DNA of 64,000 nt from Wohlfahrtiimonas chitiniclastica DSM 18708 (lineage in GTDB: Bacteria > Pseudomonadota > Gammaproteobacteria > Cardiobacteriales > Wohlfahrtiimonadaceae), in NCBI RefSeq assembly GCF_000375345.1, contig NZ_AQXD01000003.1:1-64000 (forward strand), given 5' to 3'. The position numbers and the translations under genes were made by a program. The notes below the pieces were generated by a model, which was not told the origin of the DNA, ran no database searches, and was given only the letters and a program-made list of their open reading frames with translations. This document shows positions 1 through 9,005 of this stretch, one piece after another. Every line of letters starts with the position of its first letter. Position 1 is the first letter of the stretch.

Positions 1-88
1 TTTTTTTCAGCGAGGGAAACTAAACAACCATCTCAACCTCTCAAAACCCTTCAAACTCACCGCTTTTCAGCAGCGCCTCGTTCAGAAG

Positions 89-124
89 AGGTGCTCATTA
101 TAGATAAATTCAGAGAGGTGTCAA
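89..124 (-). promoter_or_regulatory. Strong sigma-70 promoter, stable-RNA (rRNA operon) type, firing out of the window
   Basis: On the minus strand there is a perfect -35 TTGACA (119-124) and a perfect -10 TATAAT (97-102) with a 16-base spacer. A tract rich in A and T just upstream (about 128-165) resembles an UP element. Initiation is expected near 89-91. No reading frame starts in 1-88, so the transcript runs left past the window edge. Consensus hexamers, a 16-bp spacer and an A/T tract are typical of rRNA or tRNA operon promoters. The 16S gene itself is not in view, so the identity of the transcript is inferred. Confidence 0.7.
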
Positions 125-202
125 CACCCTTTTTCAATTAATTTTAAAGTATTTCACAAAGATCATATTTAACAACAAGATAAAGTATAAAAATAATTGA
201 AA

Positions 203-760
203 TTATTGTGCACTGAGTTCTATAAAGCGCGCCACCGTCATCTTTTCTGTGCCATAAAATGCATTTAATGCCTTTAAAAAACGTGCGGCACGGGGCGGAA
301 TGTCATCATTTGCCAACATTTTGATCACATTTTGGCGCACACTTTCACGAAATGCCACATGATCAGGCTCAAAATCGCCCTCTAAATTATCGCAACTGAC
401 ATAAAACGGTACATTCGTCGCCAAACAAAAGAGCCAATCCACCGATTGCGGACGAATCTCCATCCGTTGAAATTGATTTTGCTGATCTTCCGTGCGCCCA
501 TCTGGGCAATACCAATAGCCATAATCTTCCAATAAACGGCGCGCCTGCCCTGCAATGCACCAATGTGAGGTTTCGTGCAGCGCGCTGGTAAAATAGCCAT
601 GGGCAAAGACAATTTGATGATATGGCACCGCATCATTGGCAGGAATATAAATGGGCTCATCCTCCCCTTTCACCAATAGAGTATTGAATTCATCGTAAAA
701 CTCATCCTTAAATAGACGAATCAAATCCTGATAATCATGCACTTTGCCACCTTTATCCAT
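203..760 (-). CDS. epmC: Elongation factor P hydroxylase (EpmC/YfcM family)
   Basis: EpmC hydroxylates the modified lysine of elongation factor P after EpmB and EpmA have attached beta-lysine, completing the modification that helps ribosomes through polyproline stretches. The 185-residue product matches the family in length and conserved blocks: FNTLLVKGEDEPIY near residue 26, the metal-site-like ALHETSHW at 60-67, GYWYCPDGR around 81-89, and SCDNLEGDFEPD in the middle. epmA, epmB and efp are not in the window. The start ATG (758-760) follows directly on the U-tract of a hairpin, with GGGGA seven bases upstream as probable ribosome binding site. Family assignment is secure; activity is known from E. 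coli. Confidence 0.93.
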   Translation of the reverse strand: MDKGGKVHDYQDLIRLFKDEFYDEFNTLLVKGEDEPIYIPANDAVPYHQIVFAHGYFTSALHETSHWCIAGQARRLLEDYGYWYCPDGRTEDQQNQFQRMEIRPQSVDWLFCLATNVPFYVSCDNLEGDFEPDHVAFRESVRQNVIKMLANDDIPPRAARFLKALNAFYGTEKMTVARFIELSAQ

Positions 761-789
761 AAAAAAATCCCCAACGAGTGGGGATTATA
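761..789 (-). terminator. Terminator hairpin of the alcohol dehydrogenase gene, abutting epmC and overlapping its promoter
   Basis: A 7-bp stem (766-772 with 780-786, loop 773-779) is followed on the minus strand by seven Us (761-767) that touch the epmC start codon. It lies 19 bases beyond the dehydrogenase end, a classic intrinsic terminator. The 3' arm also holds the GGGGA that best fits the epmC Shine-Dalgarno. A perfect -10 TATAAT reads leftward at 784-789, so a transcript from it would start in the loop (about 776-778) and lack the 5' arm. No good -35 is visible. Confidence 0.7.
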
Positions 790-812
790 ATCAATTGTTC
801 AATTTGTTACAG

Positions 813-1961
813 TTAGAATGCTGCTTTGAAGATTGCAATCACTTCTGCTTCATCGCCTTTGCGTGGGTTCGTAAAGGAGCAAGCATCTTTCAATGCGTTT
901 TCTGCCAAAATGGTGAAATCTTCTTCTTTCGCGCCTAAATCTTTTAAGCCTGCAGGAATGCCCACATCTTGACTTAATGTACGAATCGCTGCAATTAATG
1001 CTTTTGCACCTTCTTCATCACTCATCGCGCGAGTGTCGATGTCAAAGCATGCCGCTAAATCTTTTAAGCGCCCTGCCGCCACTTTTGCATTGTATTCTTG
1101 TACGTGTGGCAATAAGACTGCGTTACATACACCATGTGGTAAGTCATAAAAACCACCGAGTTGGTGTGCCATTGCGTGCACATAACCTAAAGATGCGTTG
1201 TTAAATGCCATGCCTGCTAAAAATTGTGCGTAAGCCATTTGTTCACGGGCATGCATATTTGCGCCATCATTCACTGCATCGCGTAAGTTTTTATGAATGA
1301 GCGCCACTGCTTTAACCGCACAAGCATCTGTGATTGGTGTTGCCGCTGTGGATACATAAGCCTCAACCGCATGCGTCAATGCATCCATCCCTGTGGCAGC
1401 TGTTAATGATTTTGGCATGCCTTTCATCAATTCAGGATCATTCACGGATAATAATGGTGTGGTGTGCGCATCCACAATCGCCATTTTAATGTGGCGTGAT
1501 TCATCTGTAATGATACAGAAATAGGTCATTTCAGAAGCGGTACCCGCAGTCGTGTTAATAGCAATCAATGGCAACTGAGGTTTTGCTGATTTATTGATGC
1601 CTTCATAATCGTTGATTTTACCGCCATTCGCTGCCACTAAAGCAATGCCTTTAGCACAGTCATGTGGAGAACCGCCACCTAACGAGATGATGGCATCACA
1701 ATGTTCTGCTTTTAAAATCTCCAAACCTTCTTCCACATTTTTCGTGGTTGGGTTCGGCTTAGTGCCTGAGTAAACGGCAGATTCAATGCCTTTATCTTTC
1801 AAACCTTTTACAACTAAGTCAATGATACCTGCGCCTTTTAAGCCTTCATCACTCACGATTAAGATTTTTTTAAAGCCTTGGGCTTTAATGTCGTCATACG
1901 CGAGATCGAGTGCACCTGCACCCATAATATTTTTAGAAGGCATTAAGAATTGTGTGGCCAT
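813..1961 (-). CDS. Iron-containing alcohol dehydrogenase (group III)
   Basis: An NAD(P)-dependent alcohol/aldehyde oxidoreductase of the Fe-ADH family (relatives: AdhB of Zymomonas, YiaY, FucO, DhaT). The 382-residue length is standard. The nucleotide-binding [10 protein letters not shown] lies at 95-104. The expected metal ligands are all present: Asp193 and His197 in [10 protein letters not shown], His262 and His276 in the [12 protein letters not shown] to DLPHGV block. Translation starts after a clear AAGGAG about seven bases before ATG. The gene is alone on its transcript: an intrinsic terminator follows it. Substrate cannot be told from sequence; ethanol, 1,2-propanediol and longer alcohols are all possible. 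Confidence 0.9.
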   Translation of the reverse strand: MATQFLMPSKNIMGAGALDLAYDDIKAQGFKKILIVSDEGLKGAGIIDLVVKGLKDKGIESAVYSGTKPNPTTKNVEEGLEILKAEHCDAIISLGGGSPHDCAKGIALVAANGGKINDYEGINKSAKPQLPLIAINTTAGTASEMTYFCIITDESRHIKMAIVDAHTTPLLSVNDPELMKGMPKSLTAATGMDALTHAVEAYVSTAATPITDACAVKAVALIHKNLRDAVNDGANMHAREQMAYAQFLAGMAFNNASLGYVHAMAHQLGGFYDLPHGVCNAVLLPHVQEYNAKVAAGRLKDLAACFDIDTRAMSDEEGAKALIAAIRTLSQDVGIPAGLKDLGAKEEDFTILAENALKDACSFTNPRKGDEAEVIAIFKAAF

Positions 1962-2080
1962 AATATACTCCTTACGTTTAAAGAGGTGATTGAATAAAAC
2001 TTTATTATTGTCTGACTACTCTTCACTATACAGAAGTGATCTGCCATTGATCCTGAGCTAGATCATACTTTATGTTAATT

Positions 2081-2833
2081 TTAGTAACCTTGTGCCCTAT
2101 ACTGTTGATAGTATTGTAACACTTTTGGTACATAATTCATCGTTTCTTTATAAGGCGGAATTTTATTGCCATATTTACGCACAGAGCCTTCACCGGCATT
2201 ATAGCCCGCTAAGGCAAGCGAAACATCCCCAAAATAATCCAGCAACCAACGCAAATAAGCAGCGCCACCGCGCATGTTTTGAATGGGATCATAAGGATCA
2301 TCCACCCCAAAACGTGCCGCTGCAGCTGGCATCAATTGCATCAATCCTTTTGCACCCGCATGAGAAATAGCATTTGGATTATAAGCTGATTCCACCGTAA
2401 TCACCGCATGCAACAGCGCTGGCTGTAAATCATATTGGCGGGCAATCATGGTGATGTAAGGCGCAAAGCTGTCACGCCCTTTCATAGTGGGCAACGAAGG
2501 GGGCGGACGAAGAATGGGATTAACCCCTGCAGCTTCAATGCCATGATTGGCAAAGGCGCGAGGGCGCGGGAAATCCCCTTGGAACTCAGAGCCATCAGAC
2601 ACCATCGTCACCGTGCGGCTAAAGCGCGGTGCATTGAGCAATTGCTGCACATCTTCCACCGCATTGTCTTCTTCCATAATGGGCGAGAGTCGTTTCACAA
2701 GCGCCCCGCCCTCAATCGGATGATTCACATAATGGGTTTGCCCAAACTCATCTAAATACGAATAAATGTCGGCATACGCAACGAGCGGCATCAACGTCAA
2801 GACGCTGGCTCGAAGGATGCTTTTGATGATCAT
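2081..2833 (-). CDS. Exported soluble lytic transglycosylase (SLT domain) with N-terminal DUF4124-like segment
   Basis: A periplasmic peptidoglycan lytic transglycosylase. With the ATG at 2831-2833 it has 250 residues. Residues 1-21 form a signal peptide ending VAYA; a short DUF4124-like beta segment (IYSYLDEFGQTHYVNHP) follows; a linker of about 80 residues leads to the C-terminal SLT domain. The catalytic Glu148 is in HAVITVESAYNP, followed by GLMQLMP and ALAGYNAGEG, the three SLT signatures. A GTG at 2846-2848 could give five more residues; neither start has a convincing ribosome binding site. It follows trmB at once on the same strand and is probably cotranscribed. Which named Mlt/Slt it corresponds to is unclear. 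Confidence 0.87.
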   Translation of the reverse strand: MIIKSILRASVLTLMPLVAYADIYSYLDEFGQTHYVNHPIEGGALVKRLSPIMEEDNAVEDVQQLLNAPRFSRTVTMVSDGSEFQGDFPRPRAFANHGIEAAGVNPILRPPPSLPTMKGRDSFAPYITMIARQYDLQPALLHAVITVESAYNPNAISHAGAKGLMQLMPAAAARFGVDDPYDPIQNMRGGAAYLRWLLDYFGDVSLALAGYNAGEGSVRKYGNKIPPYKETMNYVPKVLQYYQQYRAQGY

Positions 2834-2853
2834 AGAGCGTTGGCTCACAACAC

Positions 2854-3561
2854 TTAACGACGCTTAAACAACAAATCCCAAACGCCGTGACCTAAGCGTT
2901 CGCCGCGGGCTTCAAATTTTGTTTTTGGTCTAAAGTCAGGGCGCGGCGCAAAGCCTTCATGACAGTTTTCAAAATCAGGATGCGCCGTTAACACTTCCAT
3001 CATCTGTTCTGCATAATTTTCCCAATCAGTGGCTAAATGTAAAATGCCGCCTTTGCTCATTTTTGTCGCCAATAAATTCATGAATTCAGTTTGCACCAAG
3101 CGACGTTTATGGTGTTTTTTCTTGTGCCAAGGATCTGCAAAAAAGATTTGCACACGATCAAAGCTGCCATCTTTAATTTTATGTTTGAGTAATTCCACTG
3201 CATCTTCATTGGCAGCACGTAAATTGGTCAAACCGCGCTTTTCAACTTCTAACAATAAATGCCCAACGCCCGGACGATGCACTTCTACGCCCAAAAAGTC
3301 ACGTGTTGGCGCAGCTTCTGCCATTGTGGCTAAGGATTCACCATTGCCAAAGCCAATTTCTAAAGTGCGTTCTGTATTCGTGCGCCCAAAGAGCTGATCT
3401 AAATCGAGCACATCCCCTAAATCTTCTTCGCGCAATAAATATTCGCTGCTCTCTAAAACGCGCTCTTGCCCTGCTGTCAAACGCCCTTCGCGTTTCACAA
3501 AACTGCGCACTTCACGCATATAAACCGGCTTTTCTGTATTATCCATAAGTTCTTTCGACAT
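2854..3561 (-). CDS. trmB: tRNA (guanine-N7-)-methyltransferase
   Basis: TrmB makes m7G46 in the variable loop of tRNA using S-adenosylmethionine. The product (235 residues) carries the SAM-binding [12 protein letters not shown] motif, [12 protein letters not shown], the [14 protein letters not shown] signature and the C-terminal [12 protein letters not shown] that binds tRNA. The start used here overlaps the end of ispG by 23 bases; a second ATG five codons on (3544-3546) would cut the overlap to 8 and leaves the family core intact. It sits between ispG and the transglycosylase in one minus-strand transcription unit. Confidence 0.95.
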   Translation of the reverse strand: MSKELMDNTEKPVYMREVRSFVKREGRLTAGQERVLESSEYLLREEDLGDVLDLDQLFGRTNTERTLEIGFGNGESLATMAEAAPTRDFLGVEVHRPGVGHLLLEVEKRGLTNLRAANEDAVELLKHKIKDGSFDRVQIFFADPWHKKKHHKRRLVQTEFMNLLATKMSKGGILHLATDWENYAEQMMEVLTAHPDFENCHEGFAPRPDFRPKTKFEARGERLGHGVWDLLFKRR

Positions 3562-4756
3562 ATTGTTTCACAATCTCTATAAATTCATCTGCAATTCGGT
3601 CACCTTTTAACGTCACCGTTTTTTGTCCATCTTCGTACACAGGTGCCACCGGTGCTTCACCGCTGCCGGGCAAACTGATGCCAATGTTCGCTAATTTTGA
3701 TTCACCAGGACCATTGACCACGCAGCCCATCACCGCAACCACCATTGATTCAACACCTGGATACGTGCCTTTCCATTGAGGCATCACTTCATCTAAGTAA
3801 CCTTGAATGTCTTGGGCTAAACGTTGGAAGTAATCACTGCTTGTGCGCCCACAACCTGGGCACGCCGTCACTTTCGGTGAAAACAAACGAAGCCCCAAGC
3901 TTTGCAAAATGTCTTTACCCACCATCACTTCTTCAGTGCGTGGCGCCCCTGGCAATGGCGTTAAAGAGACGCGAATGGTGTCGCCAATGCCTTGCTGCAA
4001 AATCACGGACAACGCCGCCGTCGAGGCCACAATGCCTTTAGTGCCCATACCAGCTTCCGTTAAACCTAAATGGAGCGGTAAATTCGTTTGCATCGCCATG
4101 CGCTGATACACGGCGATCAAATCTTGGCATTGACTCACTTTGACAGATAAAATCATCTGATCATCACGAAGCCCCAAAGATTTGGCATACGCAACGCTCT
4201 CTAATGCTGACACAATCATCGCCTCACGCATGATCATCTCATTACTCAGTGGCACCGCGCGATCCTGATTTTCGCTGAACAATCTAGCCAATACAGCTTG
4301 ATCTAAACTGCCCCAATTGACGCCAATGCGCACCGGCTTTTGAAATTTCACCGCCGCTTCAATCATGGCAGAGAACTGCTCATCACGCTTTTGACCGCGC
4401 CCCACATTACCCGGATTGATGCGAAGTTTCGCCAACGCTGCCGCGCATTCTGGATATTTCGTCACCAAACGATGGCCATTGAAATGAAAGTCGCCAATGA
4501 CTGGCGTATCGTACCCGCGCTTTAACAATTCATCGACAATTTTCGGCACAGATTCAGCCGCTTTTTCGGTATTGACGGTGATGCGCACCAACTCAGAGCC
4601 CACATCCGCCAATTCAATGATCTGTTGTGTGGTGGCCGCGACGTCTTCGGTATCTGTATTGGTCATCGATTGCACACGGATGGGATAATCCGACCCAATG
4701 CCGACCTTCCCAACCATCACTTGCGTGGTTTGACGTCGTACAATTGTATTAGTCAT
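3539..4756 (-). CDS. ispG: 4-hydroxy-3-methylbut-2-en-1-yl diphosphate synthase
   Basis: IspG (GcpE) reductively opens methylerythritol cyclodiphosphate to HMBPP, the penultimate step of the MEP isoprenoid pathway. The 405-residue protein has the TIM-barrel start [17 protein letters not shown] and the C-terminal [4Fe-4S] site: Cys299 and Cys302 in ACPGCGRT, Cys345 in [11 protein letters not shown], and Glu352 as fourth ligand. It is the first gene of a minus-strand unit with trmB and the transglycosylase. The 100-base gap upstream is shared with the divergent hemJ. Other MEP genes are not in the window. Confidence 0.97.
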   Translation of the reverse strand: MTNTIVRRQTTQVMVGKVGIGSDYPIRVQSMTNTDTEDVAATTQQIIELADVGSELVRITVNTEKAAESVPKIVDELLKRGYDTPVIGDFHFNGHRLVTKYPECAAALAKLRINPGNVGRGQKRDEQFSAMIEAAVKFQKPVRIGVNWGSLDQAVLARLFSENQDRAVPLSNEMIMREAMIVSALESVAYAKSLGLRDDQMILSVKVSQCQDLIAVYQRMAMQTNLPLHLGLTEAGMGTKGIVASTAALSVILQQGIGDTIRVSLTPLPGAPRTEEVMVGKDILQSLGLRLFSPKVTACPGCGRTSSDYFQRLAQDIQGYLDEVMPQWKGTYPGVESMVVAVMGCVVNGPGESKLANIGISLPGSGEAPVAPVYEDGQKTVTLKGDRIADEFIEIVKQYVERTYG

Positions 4757-4889
4757 TAGAGAGACAAATCCTACTCAAAATAAAGCGTTTATTATCGCTA
4801 AGTGCACCTTATAACTCAAGAAGAGAAAATTCCACAAAGATGATTTCAAGGTTACAATGGGTGACTTTTTACCAACAGGGAGTTGTTTT

Positions 4890-5324
4890 ATGAGTTATTT
4901 AGCATTCAAGGCTTGGCACATCATCGCGATGGTGACGTGGTTTGCAGGTCTCTTTTATCTACCGCGCTTATTTGTGTATCACGCCATGAACAAAGATCCA
5001 CAAACAAATGAAACCTTTAAAGTGATGGAGCGTAAATTGGCCATCATGATGGACATTGGCGCCTTTTTCACCATTGCATTTGGTATCACCATGATTGTTA
5101 AAAACCCAGCCCTTTTAAAAATGGCATGGTTACACATTAAATTATTATTGGTGGTATTTTTAGTGGCTTATCATGTGATGTGCCGCATCTATGTGAAAAA
5201 ATTCCGCTTAGACCTCAACAAGCACACCCATAAGTTCTACCGCTTATTCAATGAATTGCCAACGGTACTCCTTGTGGCGATTGTTTTATTGGTGGTGTTA
5301 AAACAACCGATGTCTTTTAGCTAA
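4890..5324 (+). CDS. hemJ: Protoporphyrinogen IX oxidase, HemJ type
   Basis: HemJ oxidises protoporphyrinogen IX to protoporphyrin IX in the inner membrane and replaces HemG or HemY in many bacteria. The 144-residue product has four hydrophobic segments and the family signatures: the early histidine in AFKAWHIIAMVTWFAGLFYL, LPRLFVYH, and the PxLxxxWLHIKLLLV helix. I chose the ATG at 4890 because AGGGAG lies seven bases upstream and homologues start with this MSYLAFKAWH; an upstream ATG at 4857 would add eleven implausible residues. It stands alone and ends at a bidirectional terminator. The haem-synthesis role is established for the family. Confidence 0.9.
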   Translation: MSYLAFKAWHIIAMVTWFAGLFYLPRLFVYHAMNKDPQTNETFKVMERKLAIMMDIGAFFTIAFGITMIVKNPALLKMAWLHIKLLLVVFLVAYHVMCRIYVKKFRLDLNKHTHKFYRLFNELPTVLLVAIVLLVVLKQPMSFS

Positions 5325-5343
5325 CACTCAATCAGACATAACA

Positions 5344-5371
5344 AAAAAGCCAAACAATCGTTTGGCTTTTT
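5344..5371. terminator. Bidirectional intrinsic terminator between hemJ and the small convergent gene
   Basis: A 12-bp perfect stem (5344-5355 with 5360-5371) closes a four-base loop. T-runs lie on the 3' side in both directions, so it can end hemJ from the left and the 73-codon gene from the right. Confidence 0.88.
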
Positions 5372-5388
5372 GATGCGTCATGCATTCA

Positions 5389-5610
5389 TTAATCAATGTG
5401 ATCTTTTAATAACGCAAGCACGCCTAATGTACAAATCAAAACTTTACCCGTCGTGAGGGTTAAATAGACTTTTTTATCTTTAACATTGATCAAGGTGATG
5501 TGTTCAATGGCTACAAATGAATACTGGCTACGATGCGCGGCGCCCACAATAATCTCTCGACCCGTGTCACGGTCAACCGTTCCCAAAATATTAACTGTAA
5601 CGAATTTCAT
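5389..5610 (-). CDS. Small protein of unknown function (73 aa)
   Basis: I do not recognise this 73-residue product. Reasons to think it is real: an AGGAA ribosome binding site stands about six bases before ATG, it ends at a shared terminator, and the opposite strand has no competing gene. It looks soluble, with alternating charged and hydrophobic stretches suggesting a small beta-rich fold (MKFVTVNILGTVDRDTG; VKDKKVYLTLTTGKVL), and no signal peptide or cysteine pair. An inverted repeat (TATTACA, 13 bases, TGTAATA) at 5639-5665, just upstream, may be its operator. No neighbour suggests a role. Confidence 0.55.
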   Translation of the reverse strand: MKFVTVNILGTVDRDTGREIIVGAAHRSQYSFVAIEHITLINVKDKKVYLTLTTGKVLICTLGVLALLKDHID

Positions 5611-5638
5611 ATAGTTCCTAACCTTTTTGATTTTCTGT

Positions 5639-5665
5639 TATTACAATTCGTTTAATTCTGTAATA
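5639..5665. repeat. Inverted repeat upstream of the 73-aa gene
   Basis: Arms TATTACA (5639-5645) and TGTAATA (5659-5665) are perfect inverse copies separated by 13 bases. It lies in the 161-base divergent region between the small gene and recB and could be a regulator site; no regulator gene is adjacent. Confidence 0.35.
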
Positions 5666-5771
5666 CACTTGCCTTTCAATCAGACGATTATAAACCAATC
5701 GAACTCAAATATCCTAATGAAATAATTACCTTCCGTAATGATCTCAGTAAGGCGAATTAAAACAAATAGTT

Positions 5772-8700
5772 ATGAAAATTATCGAACCATTGACCTCTAA
5801 ACTCGAAGGCAGAGTGCTCATTGAGGCATCCGCAGGCACCGGCAAAACATACACCATCACCACACTTGTGATTCGTTATCTGCTGGGCATTGGCGTTGCG
5901 CCCCTTCGCTTAGAAGACATTCTCATTGTGACGTTCACTAAGGCTGCCACCGCTGAGCTGCGCGTGCGCATCTACAGCCGAATTTTAGAGGTGCAAGAGG
6001 CATTTAAAACAGGCCACAGTGAAGATCAGCTGATTATGGAGATGCTCAAGATCGTCCCACAGACTGAGCATTACAAAGCCCGCCTCATTCTCAAAGAAGC
6101 AGAACGCCTGATGAGTGATGCGAACGTATTCACCATTCACAGCTTTTGTCAGCGCTTTTTGAGCCAAAACCCTTTAGATTCCCATTTACCCTTTGATGTG
6201 CGCCTTGAAACCTCAGACACGGAACTGAAAACCCAAGCGGCCAAACAGTTTTGGCGCGAGGAGTGTTATTTCTTCTCAGAGCGTTTAGCGGCCATTGCCT
6301 TTCCTGTGTATAAAACGCCTGACCATGTACAAACCATGGTGTCGCCTTTTTTATCTGTGGCCGATACTTTAATCGCCCCTGACAATCTCTTTGCTTTAGA
6401 AGATGCCGTATTCAATGCCTTTAATGAGGATGGCGAGCAAGACACCAATCAAATCAAAACCTTGCTCTGGAGCTATGCCACCAAAGCTTTTGACCGCATC
6501 TTTTTACGCATCAAAGGCAAACATGGCGTGTTGTTTTTCGATGACCTCATTCATGAAACGGCTAAACTCGTCCGACAAGCCACACCAACGCAACTTGCAC
6601 ACATTCAAAAACGTTATCAAGTGGCGATGATCGATGAATTCCAAGATACCGATCACACGCAATATGAGATTTTCTCCACCCTCTTTGGTCACAGCAAAGA
6701 ACGCACACTCTTGATGATTGGCGATCCTAAGCAATCCATTTATAAATTCCGCGGGGCGGACATTCACACCTATTTACAAGCAAAAGCAGCCGCTGAGCAC
6801 AGTTATTCGCTGGGCACCAATTACCGTTCAAGCGCCGCCTTAGTCAAAAGCGTCAACGAACTCTTTGAGCAAACGCCCTACCCCTTTTTAAATGAAAACA
6901 TTCCCTTTCAGCCGGTGAGTACGCCAGAGAAAGCAGCGCTGAGTTATCTCTCCATTGATGATGAGCCTCAAACTGGCATCACGATTGCCCATTTATCGGG
7001 TGACAACAATAAAGGCACATTTCAAGCGGCAACAGCGCATTACATTGCACAGCGCATCAAGTGCCTACTCAAAAGCGGTCAAATCCATAAAGATGGCACC
7101 CGCCGCTCGATTGAAAACAATGACATCACCATTTTGGTGCGTGATAAAAATGATGCCACCACGATTTTAAAAGCCCTTCGCGCAGAGAATCTACCGGCGG
7201 TGTACCTTTCTGATAAAAATAAAGTCTTTAAGAGTGAAGCGGCGCACCTCATTCATCTCTTTTTAAAAAGCTTACTAAACCTACGCAATCAAGAATTAAT
7301 GAAGCAAACGTTTGCCTCTTTGCTCTATCAATTCACCTTGCAAGATCTACACAATGTGCTCCATGACCATTTGCAATATGAGTCTTTACTCTCCGAGCGC
7401 GAACAGTGTTTAGAGGATTGGGAACGCTTTGGCATCATTCCGATGGTGGATAAATTCCTCCATCGCCATGGACGCATTCACCGTTTTCGTAATCATCCGG
7501 AATTTGACCGCATCATGACGGACATTCGCCATGTGTGTGAATTACTACAAGCCCAAAGCTTGTTAGCGCCCACAAAAGAGGCATTGCTTGACTGGCTCAA
7601 TCTACAAATGCAACTGCCCGATGAAGGCGGCGATGAAACCGCCGGTGGCAGCTATAGTTTGCGTTTAGAAAGTGAGATGAATGTCATCACCATCATGACC
7701 ATCCACAGCTCAAAAGGGCTGGAGTTTCCCATCACATTTGTGCCTTCAAGCCTAGAAACTCGTAACATTAAGCCGCCCTTTATTGTCGATGACCCAAAAG
7801 ATCCAAACCTAAAAACCATTGACTTTCAAGCCAACCCTGACTTTGAAGCCGATGCCCTCACAGAAATGCAAGCTGAAAACATGCGACTGCTGTATGTGGC
7901 GCTCACGCGTGCAAAATATTATTGCGAGATTGCCTTGTCAGAAAATTTTCTGTCTGGCAAAAGCAACATCAATGCCAACATTGTGTATGCCAAGCTTTTT
8001 GATCATCCTGGCAATGAACCCTTTACGCTTGAAGCACTCCGTCAACTTCAGTCCATCAATGTCATCACCATCAATGAGACGCCAAGCGTTCACTACGATC
8101 CGCCGCCTGTGGTCAACGATGTTTTAAGCGCCGCCCATTTTCATGGACACATTAATCGTCGATGGAACATCTCTAGCTTCACGCAATTGACGCGCCATGC
8201 ACCGAACTCCTATTTTGCCGATAACCTCAGCGATGAATCCCCCATTGACCCTGACAGTGAACCTGATGTTCTGCCCGATGAAGCGCTGCCTCCTTCCATC
8301 TTCACCTTTCCAAAAGGGGCACAAACGGGCACATTCATGCACACTTTATTTGAAAAATATGCACCCCAGGCCATTTTTGAAGACAATCGACTCGCTGACC
8401 TCATCACAAAAAGCGCCTTGCCAGAAACCGTCACCACGCAATTAGAGCTGTGGATACCCATTTTAGAAGCCTGGCTCACTAAAATTTTTGCCCATCCCCT
8501 GTTGCCTCATTGCACCTTTGGGGATGCGCTGCAGACAAACGCTCTGCATGAATTGGAATTTCTCTTTCCAGTGGCACATTTAACGCCGGAGCGCTTCAAT
8601 GATTTTTTAAATCAACACCGTGAGCAAACTGCCGAGCTTGATTTTTTCACACTCGAAGGCATGATGAAAGGCTTCATTGACCTCATTTTTATGCACGAAG

Positions 8701-9005
8701 GGAAATTTTACATCATCGATTATAAAACCAATCACCTTGGCAATACACTTGAGGATTATCAGCACGATGCGCTGCACCAAGCGATGCTTGACAACTATTA
8801 TGATGTGCAATACCTCATCTATACCGTGGCATTGGTCCGTTATTTACGTTTTCGCATGTCAGATTTTGATTATGATCATCACTTTGGCGGCGTGTTTTAT
8901 CTCTTTGTGCGTGGCATGACAGATACCGGTGATACAGGCATCTATTACACCTTGCCAAGCCGTGATCACATCAACGCCCTAGATCAATTGATGGAGCAAC
9001 CATGA
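5772..9005 (+). CDS. recB: Exodeoxyribonuclease V beta subunit (RecB helicase-nuclease)
   Basis: RecB is the 3'-5' helicase and only nuclease of RecBCD, which processes DNA double-strand ends for recombination. The 1077-residue protein begins with the UvrD-type Walker A ASAGTGKT (19-26), then AMIDEFQDTD (motif II), GDPKQSIYKFRGAD (motif III), GTNYRSS (motif IV), MTIHSSKGLEF (motif V) and LLYVALTRAK (motif VI). The C-terminal nuclease domain has GFIDLIF and IIDYKTN near residue 980, supplying the catalytic Asp and Lys. It is somewhat shorter than E. coli RecB (about 1180). The recB stop overlaps the recD start by ATGA. recC is not next to it. No convincing Shine-Dalgarno precedes the ATG. Confidence 0.96.
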   Translation: MKIIEPLTSKLEGRVLIEASAGTGKTYTITTLVIRYLLGIGVAPLRLEDILIVTFTKAATAELRVRIYSRILEVQEAFKTGHSEDQLIMEMLKIVPQTEHYKARLILKEAERLMSDANVFTIHSFCQRFLSQNPLDSHLPFDVRLETSDTELKTQAAKQFWREECYFFSERLAAIAFPVYKTPDHVQTMVSPFLSVADTLIAPDNLFALEDAVFNAFNEDGEQDTNQIKTLLWSYATKAFDRIFLRIKGKHGVLFFDDLIHETAKLVRQATPTQLAHIQKRYQVAMIDEFQDTDHTQYEIFSTLFGHSKERTLLMIGDPKQSIYKFRGADIHTYLQAKAAAEHSYSLGTNYRSSAALVKSVNELFEQTPYPFLNENIPFQPVSTPEKAALSYLSIDDEPQTGITIAHLSGDNNKGTFQAATAHYIAQRIKCLLKSGQIHKDGTRRSIENNDITILVRDKNDATTILKALRAENLPAVYLSDKNKVFKSEAAHLIHLFLKSLLNLRNQELMKQTFASLLYQFTLQDLHNVLHDHLQYESLLSEREQCLEDWERFGIIPMVDKFLHRHGRIHRFRNHPEFDRIMTDIRHVCELLQAQSLLAPTKEALLDWLNLQMQLPDEGGDETAGGSYSLRLESEMNVITIMTIHSSKGLEFPITFVPSSLETRNIKPPFIVDDPKDPNLKTIDFQANPDFEADALTEMQAENMRLLYVALTRAKYYCEIALSENFLSGKSNINANIVYAKLFDHPGNEPFTLEALRQLQSINVITINETPSVHYDPPPVVNDVLSAAHFHGHINRRWNISSFTQLTRHAPNSYFADNLSDESPIDPDSEPDVLPDEALPPSIFTFPKGAQTGTFMHTLFEKYAPQAIFEDNRLADLITKSALPETVTTQLELWIPILEAWLTKIFAHPLLPHCTFGDALQTNALHELEFLFPVAHLTPERFNDFLNQHREQTAELDFFTLEGMMKGFIDLIFMHEGKFYIIDYKTNHLGNTLEDYQHDALHQAMLDNYYDVQYLIYTVALVRYLRFRMSDFDYDHHFGGVFYLFVRGMTDTGDTGIYYTLPSRDHINALDQLMEQP

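Noticed and set aside
382-660. 92-codon frame inside epmC in another frame of the same strand
   Set aside because: Lies wholly within a well-supported gene and encodes nothing recognisable; a shadow.
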